A DNA stretch of 64,000 bases from Telmatactis stephensoni (taxonomy: Eukaryota; Cnidaria; Anthozoa; Actiniaria; Isophelliidae), in assembly GCA_029948255.1 (NCBI GenBank), contig JALIZF010001715.1, forward strand, positions 461,501 through 525,500, in the 5' to 3' direction. A model generated the notes under the pieces. That model saw only the letters and a program-made list of their open reading frames with translations. It was not told where the DNA came from and did not search any database. Every line of letters starts with the position of its first letter. The stretch's first letter is position 1. This document shows positions 33,701 to 42,700 of this stretch, in pieces. Made by a program: the position numbers and the translations under genes.

Positions 33701-36700
33701 ATGGGAATGGACAGCAAAGAAGAGTCCCCACTATACTGGTCCTACTTCTCATGAAATTCCTTCTGTTAACAAAGCAATAAGTCAAGCGCCCAGGGGAGAT
33801 GCACGACCTCCTGACGATTATGATGCACCATGGGAATACAACAAACGATCAAGTCAACTAGTATCCATGGCAACCCAGCAAACCAAAACAGACAGTCATA
33901 TCCCATCAAAGCCACCACGAGGGGTTGTAGACAACAGTAACCATAGTAACAAGGGTATTGGTATTGATACGTCCAAGCCTCTTGAGAAACAGCCGTAAGT
34001 TTCAATTTTCCTGTCAGTAACACATGGCTTAATCTAGATAACTATCATTACACAACAAATCCCAGCATTTATACATTATAATATTTGTCAATATGCTTGT
34101 GAAGGTAAACAGTGGCTGAGGTTGGTTTTGAAACAGATGTTTGAAAATGCATTACTGTCTGCAAAGGACTTTTATCTTTATTTGTGATGCGTGGCAATAC
34201 TTGTATATTTAAATTGTGACTTTGTGTAGGTGGTACCATGGGCCATTAACAAGAGTTGAAGCTGAATGTCTGCTCAAGTATGAAGAAGACTGCTCATTTT
34301 TAGTCCGAGACAGTGAAAGTAGCAGAAAAGATTATTCTTTGTCTTTAAAGTAAGTTTGCATTCTTACTGATTGATTCTTTCAGTTGCTCACCTAACTCTT
34401 ATCACATTTTTGATCCCAAATTCTAATACTTTTGTTTTTAAAACTGGCAAACATTCACTTTCTAATTTAAGGTTCTCAAGTACATTAAGGCCTGGGATTT
34501 TAAGGCATTTGCTCAAAAATGAAAAATTGCCTGAAATGCAGTCCAGCCTCAAAGGATTTTTTGCTGAATAACAATTTTTGTTGAACTTAACATTTTGGCA
34601 TAGGTTTCATAATGGGAGATTGCATGGTCACGTGACCTGTTACATGTACATCAGAAAACACGTTTTTCAATCTCAGGTGGCGAAGACAACACGAACTTTA
34701 AATGTTCTTACATTTTTAGAGTTGTGTTAAGGTATTGTATATGGATCTGTCTTGGCTGCTTGTTCACCATTTTTAATTAATTAGATATTCAGGTTAATTT
34801 GAAAAATGATCGAGGTCACGTGACCTATTCTACATATTATCTCTTTAACGAAGATAGATAGTCAAGCAGCTAAGACAGTATCATTATCTACACCTAGAAA
34901 GAACTCTAAAACTATTTATTATATGATTGAGTCGGTTTTCTTTGTTATTTGTAGGACTTTATATCGCGTATTTCCCTAGTCATTAATGAATTCAAGGGCA
35001 TTATACAGATATTGCCCTCGCCCCATACTTCCCTAGGTCATCTTAATTTGGATGTTAGACTTAGAAATTTTCTATTGAGCCCCGAAATCATACACTAAGT
35101 AGCCAATTTTGGTGAAAAAATCTCTTGAGAAATAACTTTAGGATTCAAACCCCAGACCTTCTGCATACCTATACCCGCCTTTAACCTTTATACTACTGAG
35201 CTAACTGATGGAAACTTATCAACAAAAAATCGTTTTGTCTGTTATAATAGTGTTCGTTAACTTCACCATGAATAGAATTGAAAAGCATTTGTTTAAGATT
35301 TCCTTCTGGGAATTCAGTAACAATGATCAGATAGTTAATGTCATTTGGGATTGTTTTAGTGTGAAAACCTCCTCAATCATATAATAAGCCAGTTAATACC
35401 ATGATCACCTCGGGATCTATTGTTTTTGGAGGGACGTTTAATCGCTAACATCCCTCCCTCATGAATAGAAAGAGGGAAAATTAGTTCTAATATTCCCTCA
35501 TTAATTATGAATGAGGGATGATTAGAACTAATCGTCCCTCATCCATAATTAATGAGGGACAATTAGAACTAATCGTCCCTCATGTTATTCATGAGTGGTT
35601 GTCCCTCATTTACGCAATCATCGGGACGATCGGGACAACTTTGCACGCTGTCCCGAAACTCTATAACTTTCTAACGCACCGATACCTCTTACCACTGCAC
35701 ACTCTTACGCGTGTGGGATCTATGCATTCTATTTTGCGCATGAGCATAACGACAAAAAGAAAGCATTTAGCTTTCGAATTGATTAACAACCTATAAATAC
35801 TTGTTCATTGTAAGTATATAACAAAGAAATCTATTTTCGAAAGTCCCCAGAGAACAGGGTTATGCACAATTGGTAAAAGAATTGTATAATATTTTCAAGT
35901 TTTGGATGAACAAACAGCGAAGTATATTCCGTTTATTTCCTCGGTGATCATGGTATTACAAAGTAATACCATGACTTCTTCGGGATATTAGTGATTAAAT
36001 GTCCCCTCAGCCTCGGGAGGTTTAGTAAAAGTCCAAAAACTTCCACTAAACCTCCCTCGGCTTCGGGGACATTTAATCACTAATATCCCTCAGGGTCATG
36101 GTATTACTTATAATAATTACCTCAACCTCGGCATTAAGCCATATAGATCCCTCGGGCCTATGACCCTCGGGATCTATATGGTTTAATGCCTTGGTCTTCA
36201 GTAATTAACTCTGACATAAACCACTATGGTTTGGTTGTCTATACCACCGGAGAGCTAAAAATTTGATTTATGACGTCACAGGTCACGTGACTGATCTTAT
36301 GTGATAAAAATGGCACCAAAATGTTGTGTTTATCGAAATAAATGGTTTTGTTAGAAATCAATTTATCTTTTGTATTATAACAATCTAAGTCAATTTTTTA
36401 TCATTTTGGGCATATCCCAGGCCTTAACGTACTTGAGTTGTTCCAGAGCCTAGATTTCTTCAGTAAATTGCCTTTAAAATCGATATCCTGTCATTTAAAG
36501 ATAATTGTTAGGCAAGTCAAAAACCAAGAAAAAAGAGGGGGTCACTGTATTGGTTACTTAGCTATAAGATGTCAGTGTTCATTTACATTGACCAAAAATT
36601 CAAAGAGTGTGCTTGTATGCTGTGTGTATATTCAAAGGTCACAGCGTATATGTGTCCTTTAATGGCCTGTGACAGCATATATGATGGTTATTTTAGAATG

Positions 36701-37001
36701 ACACATAAGGCAATGGAAATCCTACTAAATTGTGTGAGGGTACCTAAAAATGCATCGTACATGTACTTGAATATGCATTATTTTTTTCTACAGGAACAAC
36801 AATGCCTTTATGCATCTTAAAATCGTGAGAAGCACTGACAACAAGTTTGTACTGGGTCAATTTAGCCAGCCATTCAACAATGTACCTGAAGTCATTGGAC
36901 ATTACTCTTATACTAAGCTAAATATAAAAGGAGCTGAACATAAATACTTAAAGAATCCCATTTTCCCAAAACATGATTACTTTGTACTAGAGAAAAGCTA
37001 A
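27746..37001 (+). CDS. SHB/SHF-family SH2 adaptor protein, 5 exons
   Basis: Exons 27746-28093, 32820-33220, 33548-33994, 34230-34349 and 36794-37001 join in phase to 507 aa. The C-terminal SH2 domain (about 400-500) starts W-Y-H-G-P-L and has the phosphotyrosine-binding Arg in F-L-V-R425-D-S, with Y-S-L-S-L-K after it. It ends with the family trait I-K-G-A-E-H close to the C terminus. Upstream are one E-G-Y39-I-D-P and eight [DE]-Y-x-x-P motifs (Y121, 138, 159, 184, 209, 264, 298, 341), mostly followed by W-[DE]. SHB, SHD, SHE and SHF carry the same acidic YxxP repeats as kinase substrates and docking sites. It should act in the cytosol linking receptor tyrosine kinases to SH2/PTB partners. 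There is no other catalytic domain. AATAAA near 37296 may end the transcript. Which vertebrate paralogue is closest cannot be decided here. Confidence 0.9.
28786..30033. mobile_element. 1.24 kb DNA transposon remnant in the first SH2-adaptor intron, TAA target duplication
   Basis: GGGACTGTACGTTTTTAATG plus AGGGGGGGTGGGCTGGAGT at 28789 is mirrored at the right end, finishing CGTACAGTCCC at 30030. TAA flanks both ends (28786-28788 and 30031-30033), a 3-bp target duplication as in PIF/Harbinger elements. Further inward-mirrored blocks (GGAGGGTCATC) extend the TIR. It carries a broken minus-strand coding frame. Confidence 0.82.
29199..29721 (-). pseudogene. frameshifted SAP-like, acidic transposon protein
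   Basis: Frame one (29721-29530) has a basic, coiled stretch (E-I-D-I-R-K-K-K-R-K-E-E) and then D-I-D-W-Q-A-L-Y and L-K-V-N-E-L-N-L-Y-L. At about 29545 one extra base moves the reading to the second frame (to 29199), continuing V-E-H-K-I-S-F-N-G-K-K-A-A-K-A-N-V-I. Read across the shift this resembles a SAP DNA-binding motif (LxVxELKxxL...GxKAxLV). An acidic Ser/Glu tail with Y-S-S-G-D-E-S-E-E-D-F follows. It lies wholly inside the TIR element, so it is likely the element's own accessory protein, now inactive. Confidence 0.5.
30034..32819. other. rest of the first SH2-adaptor intron
   Basis: AT-rich, mostly unique. It holds a TCAGATTCAGATT tandem stretch (31794-31822), a short GGGTTAGGGTTAGGGTT block (32202-32218), and one minus-strand open frame treated separately. 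No other exon is supported. Confidence 0.4.
31290..31610 (-). CDS. possible exon of an unrecognised gene, antisense within an intron
   Basis: An open minus-strand frame ending at a stop at 31290-31292 encodes about 92 residues from an ATG at 31568 and is open further upstream to a TAG. Composition looks protein-like rather than repeat (S-L-D-D-F-L-F-S-K-V-L-I-A-I-Q-L-K-L and later Y-Y-Y-E-L-L-F-E-I). A possible acceptor CACCTAG lies at its 5' side. No family recognised. It may be a pseudogene or chance. Confidence 0.25.
34952..35210 (-). mobile_element. candidate tRNA-derived SINE, in an SH2-adaptor intron
   Basis: Read on the minus strand, it starts with a tRNA-like head containing TAGCTCAGTAGTATAAAGG (A-box) and GGTCTGGGGTTTGAATCC-type B-box sequence. 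It ends near GGAAATACGCGATATAAAG, which resembles the ATTTATATAGCGC tail of many marine invertebrate repeats. About 260 bp. A functional tRNA is unlikely because the stems do not close. Confidence 0.5.
35395..36210. repeat. cluster of nested hairpins with CTCGGGATCTAT and CCCTCATNAATT motifs
   Basis: Several inverted pairs are packed together. AGGGATGATTAGAACTAATC with CGTCCCTCAT occurs at 35513-35582. TGGTATTACAAAGTAATACCA lies near 35950. ATATTAGTGATTAAATGTCC mirrors GGACATTTAATCACTAATAT (35986-36094). GCATTAAGCCATATAGATCC mirrors GGATCTATATGGTTTAATGC (36132-36190). A gene-free intron segment of the SH2 adaptor, probably made of several MITEs inserted into each other. Confidence 0.7.
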
Positions 37002-37795
37002 ATGAATACATGATGAATATTCACACATAACTGAACAGAACTTATTGTCAGATTAACACAATAATGAACTTATACTCATATCCCGTCAGTGGGAATGGTC
37101 CAAGTAAAACAAAAATAGATTATTCTATCAAAAATAAAAATGCTTAAGCACGTCTATTTCAGGACTTTTTAAATAATCAGTAAATATTCTCCTGAAGCTT
37201 GTGAATTATCAATTACTTCCTCTACAAGGCAATGTTTAAGTTTTATCTAAAAGTGAAAAAGCCTGCTAGTCAGTTGAAATTATAATGTATATATTAAATA
37301 AATTTTATTTTGTTGCTACATTTGTATGTGTTTCTTTAGTTAGTAAAATGTTTCTGCATCACTATTTTGTTTTGGTGGAAAGTATCAATCCCAATTTGAA
37401 CATGAATTTTCATTCTGAGGAAGATCTGTCCAAGTTGTTGATGTATGGAAGATATCTTTCTAAGTAATGATGTATGGAAGATCTTTCTAAGTAATGATGT
37501 ATTGAAGATCTAGCTGATGGTATTTATTGTTGGGACTATGTGTCACTAAAGTTACAATTGATAGGTATCTGTAGAGAGTCAGTAGAATATGAATATTCAG
37601 TCAGGTAGATGACCTCAGCCCTGAAGACGCTTAGGACCTTAGCGTTGTGAGTTTGATATAGACTGGCAGCAAACAAAGGAAATGGAGCCAAGAAGGATAT
37701 ATTAATATATCAAAGATCTGTTAAAACTGTACATGTTTTTTTTTGGAATCAGTTTTATACCACAAGTATGCCAGTTGTATTTGCTTTGGTTGAAA

Positions 37796-38075
37796 CACAG
37801 GAGGCCCAAGCTCTCTATGAGAGGCGAATATTACAAAGCTTTGTATGGGAGTTTAGGTTCCGCTTCCACTACTAAGAAGTGGAAAGAGAACTCAGCAAAA
37901 AATTGACGAAATGGCCTAAAATCGCTACCAGAGAATACCAATAACACAAGAAGCACTACTGTATAACCGTTAGAGTGTATTTGCTTTATTATTTACGGAG
38001 TAATAAAGCGGAACCTAAACTCCCATACAAAGCTTTGTAATATTCGCCTCTCATAGAGAGCTTGGGCCTCCTGTG
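37796..38075. mobile_element. 280-bp MITE with ~70 bp perfect-looking inverted ends, hAT-like duplication
   Basis: The left end CACAGGAGGCCCAAGCTCTC through GGGAGTTTAGGTTCCGCTT is mirrored at 37999-38075. The flanks share GGTTGAAA on both sides, a possible 8-bp hAT-type target duplication, though the exact border is shifted by one or two bases. Confidence 0.88.
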
Positions 38076-38350
38076 GTTGAAATAGTGTCGATGTAATTGT
38101 TGCCTATTGGAGTTTATTCAACATTTTAATAAGGGGTGCATGCCACACCTTGGTCGTGCATACTTCAGCTGGTAAATTTAGTGGTTGCTGTGTCTAGTAG
38201 CATTTTACTTGGGGACAATTAAATATTGCATGTAATGTCTCAGTGCATTTTGACAGTCGATCCTAATGTAGTCTGGAGTTGATCACAGGCAGCCCAGGCT
38301 CAGCTCCTGAACATTATTGCTTTGCGATTACGTCAAAGGTTGTGGGTTTG

Positions 38351-38580
38351 AATCTTCGATGGATTCTTTCAACTTTTTTTTATCTCTTTTTTACTATTGA
38401 TTCACACATATATTCCTTTTAGTCCTTTTATCAATAAATTTTAATTTTTTATAAGCGTTTTTTTTAATAGTAAGAAAAACAAAAAAATGTATAAGTGTAA
38501 AGGAATCAATAGCAAAAAAGAAAAAAAAAAAGAAAGAAACAAAGAGAAAAAAGTTGGTCGAATCCATCGAAGATTCCATC
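38351..38580. repeat. inverted repeat with T-rich and A-rich interior
   Basis: AATCTTCGATGGATTC followed by TTCAACTTTTTTT mirrors AAAAAGTTGGTCGAATCCAT then CGAAGATT. Likely a small MITE. The short open frames across it arise from the A/T runs. Confidence 0.65.
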
Positions 38581-39321
38581 CCCCATCCTTTCATGTTCAA
38601 GAGCTCATTCTCGTCCCCAGAGCCCACGGTCCACGCCATGTCACCGCTTGGGCTTCCTGTGGAAGACTAGACATGGGCTAGACGAAGGCTAGACGTAACC
38701 AAGCAAACATCTTCTGCAAGGTTTCATCGTCGAAGTTCAACTCACAGCCAGCAGAGTATTGTCCAGCGAGTATTGTAACCGAAATTGTAAGTATCAATTA
38801 AGTAATATGTACATGTATGGTCCTTCACGACGTCTGTTAATTAATTTAAATTTAATTTATCTACAGTGGACAATTTTCAGAGACAAATCGGTCTGGAATT
38901 TGTTCGGACATCCCAGAAAGATTGTCAACAGTGCGACTGGGAGGCTGCGACTGGGCCCTTAATAGAAGACAATGACTTCAGAATAATCAAAAATACATTA
39001 TGCATTTTTTCTTTTATTGCGATAATACTATTAAATTAAAGTTTCACCAAGGACGAAATTAAAGTTTAAAATTAAAGTTTCGCCAAGAAACATCATTTCA
39101 GTTTGATAAAGCACCAATCTGTCAGTTCATATCGATATTTTTACTCCCTACAGACCTACAGACCCCAAAACATTTCTACCTTGTTCTGCTTCGGGATAAC
39201 GTGAAGCTAAACGTGTTGATTTGTGCATTTACTTTTAAAAATACTAATTGTTTGTCTCGTGATCCTCACGAGGACATGGATTGCGTGACTCGTGTTGCGT
39301 TACGACTTTCGAACGTGCATT
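38581..39321. other. intergenic, no gene seen
   Basis: Unique sequence between the SH2 adaptor and the dioxygenase gene. AAATTAAAGTTT repeats a few times near 39057-39080. Confidence 0.4.
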
Positions 39322-39533
39322 TTAGGGGGTGTTTACATGGCACTAGGATCATCCTAGCACTAGGATCATCCTAGTAGGCGAATCGTCCTACCTGCTATAC
39401 GTTTACTGCATTCTGTTTACATGGAAATTTGTCTTCACTTCGGGTACTAGTATCATTCTAATGCAGTAAATGTATAGCAGGTAGGATGATTCGCCTGCTA
39501 GGATGATCCTAGTGCCATGTAAACACCCCCTTA
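39322..39533. mobile_element. 206-bp Harbinger-type MITE with TTA target duplication
   Basis: The element 39325-39530 begins GGGGGTGTTTACATGGCACT and ends with its exact complement. TTA flanks both sides (39322-39324, 39531-39533). Blocks of ATCATCCTAG[CT] are repeated at the left end. A diverged relative is at 7753-7938. Confidence 0.92.
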
Positions 39534-39769
39534 AAAAATTTATCGGATGTACAAAAAAGTGCAAAAACACAAAAAAGGAATAATTAGTACAATAAGCTCT
39601 AATTGTTAGAGTAGATTTCGTATGATTGTGAAAAACGGTCGCAGGAAGTCCTACGGTAGGGAATGTTCGTGTAGACATCACGGTACTAACACGGTCATAG
39701 CACGGCATGGTCCGTTTCACATGCACTCACACTAATGAAGTATGGATTTGACTGTGTAGGATTTGAGTA

Positions 39770-42700
39770 ATGTCTGACAAGACACAGTACATCATTAATT
39801 GGCCTGAGTATGAGCCTTTGGATGAATGGATGAAAACCCAACCAACTGAACGATGGAAAGAAAAGTTTGACAATGATGGCTTTCTGGTAAGGCCTTATTA
39901 CATTTTCGTTGCAACTCGCAAGTTTCACAAGTTGCAGAAGAAATCGCGCGTGTAACCCCTTAACTGCAACATGCAATGCCTCGAATTGCAGGAAACGTTA
40001 AATGAGTTCCTACATTTAATCGCATCGTTGCGAAGCAAGCTGCAGCGTATAAAATCTATTGGGCGACCTGCAATACTAGCATGCTATCACTTTTGCAAAT
40101 GGCCAGTCAGAGAGCGAAAATCGCTGGCATATCTGGTTTATTGCAGATCAAGTTGAGTTGTGAGTTGGAAAGAGAGTTGCAAGTATCTGACCGGTCTCAT
40201 CAGCCAAACTTGCAATGCTCTGCTTTCGTCAGCATTTCAATAAAAGTTGCAAGAAAAATCACCTTGTGTACCAGAGCCTTAATCATGTACCCAACTATTA
40301 ATACACTATGTATGCGCCTGTAGCTATATAGAGTGCTTACAATATATCCGTGAAAAGGTTAGCGAACTAAATTGTACTAAATAGCGCAAAATCCTTTGTC
40401 TAGATACTATTGTTTAATTAGTGCAAATTAGTACAATTTCTTACAAAGTTTTTCACGGATATATTGCAAGCACTCAAAACTGTTGAAGTCACTTGAGACA
40501 ATAATTGTCAGAATGTTTCACAGCAACCCTTCCGCTTCTTACCGACTGCGCGACAGTGTGTGACGCGCTGAGTGCCAGGTTCATGTACAGCGCATGCTCG
40601 CATTGTTTTTTGCTCACATTGTTGTGTACAAATGACTATCATCAATGTAGATGACATCAGATTGGTAGTGCATTTCACCTGACGTAGTGTCAGACTGTGA
40701 AATGCATCTATCGTGCAAACGTTTTTTACAGATTGTACACAATCTACTTAACGAAGAATGTGTTAACATCTACAAAGGTAATGCATTTCCTATGAACTTG
40801 TGATATAACGCTAATAATATGCTGACTAAAATCTACATGACATTCTAGATATTTACATGAAGCTACTAAATGGTGAAATCAACACAGAGAGGCACAGACA
40901 AGATCTTGGATGGTATGGTAAGTTACCATAGCAACCACAGAATGTCTACGTTGTCGAACCTTTGGATGAACGGATAACTGAAATTCATCCTTCAGACCAA
41001 CGATTTGTGTCATTAAATAGGAAGTTCGTATATAGCTATTTCAAAAAACTTTGTCCCATTAAGTCCACAGTGTACACTCCAAGACTGCAAAGGATTTTGC
41101 CCGGTAGTTTTCTAGTAATCAACGTGATCATAGCATGTTTTGGTTGCATAAAACATGACTACAAAAGGCTTAATAGGCCACTTTCGATATATGGTTGAGA
41201 TGCCACACACAAAAGGATCAGTTCGAGGCTCTGGGGAGTAATACTTAGTGGTGCGCGACTCAACACTTGTTTTGTTACGCACTACTAAGCATTATTCCCC
41301 GGAGCCTCGTATTGATTTCTTTGTGTGCGGTAACTCAACCATATATCGAAAGTGGGCTATTGCCCATAACGCTTGCTGGAAGGCTTGAAATGCTCACCAA
41401 GCAAACATCACACAAGGAAAGACAATAGTGAATAGATTAATCAAAAGAAAAACTGCCAAAATCCTTTGCGGTCTTGGAGTGTACACTGTGGACTTGTTGC
41501 AACAACGTTTTTTGGATTAGGTGTATATCACTTGTAGTGCGGCTGCCTAATAAGCACCTTACAGACTCCTCCATCCTTGAATAAGTCGTCATTTTCCGAT
41601 CATACGCAAGCTTGTATTATAATATATAGCTATTTGCACAAACATTCACCCTTTCAAAATCATCGAACTCGAACCTAGAAGCTGAGACCGAAATGACTCC
41701 TGGGTACATGTAGTTATATAGTGAATTCGCTACACAATGGTGTTGGAAATACCAAGAATTTATCTCGGTTACTGTTTGAAACGCCCACGTCCACGCACTT
41801 CTGTAAAATAATCTAATCAACAAATTTCCCAGTGTTCCTTTGAAAGGGTCAGTATATATATAGAGAGAGGGACTGTATAATTACAAGTGTATTCTAATTT
41901 GTTGTAAATTGTGATAAATATTAACAGAGACCCAGAAGAATGCAAATCATGAAAACATATGCCAGATAATGTGGCCTAGTCTGTACATCCCTTCACTACT
42001 AGAGGTACGTCAACAAACCTCTTCTTACGGACACCTCCATAATAAGGACACCTCTCTATAACGGACAGGTCTCTCGACAGCACGAATGTAGACATTTTTC
42101 TTGAAAGTGAAACCTCTATAAAACGGACACCTCAATATAACAAACTATGTTTGGGTCCGCATTAAAGAATTCCCACGGTAACTGTTTTACGTACCTAATA
42201 GCATATTTACATTATAGCATCATTTGCTACCAGAATGCTTTCACCCTCAAAGGGAATAAAAATCTGAATAAGAAAGAAAACTCGTTGTTCACTATAGTGG
42301 AAATGTCCTGTAACAATATTAATGATGTTTGTAGGGCCCCCTCCACGAGAGAGTTCGTGCTATTAATAGTATCATTGTTGGTCCTGATGCAGTCTTTGAT
42401 TTTGACATGCTGATAGCTAAGGTGGGTGGTTAGCACGTAGAATACTGCAGGTTTCGTATGTGAGTCAGTGCCTTGCTGTGTCTTTGTGATTGGTTAATAT
42501 CTCATCCAATCATAACACTGTGACACCAAATGGACTATTCCCAGTCCTCTCAAACTGCTCTATTATAAAAGCTTTATTCCTTTTGGACCTTTTGTCATGC
42601 ATTTAATTGCTGACTCTCAAAAACGTTAACTTCACGTTTTGAACAAGAGTGGCAAAGTTGGTTAGGGTGTGGCCTTCTAAGAAAAACGTCCTTCGTTCGA

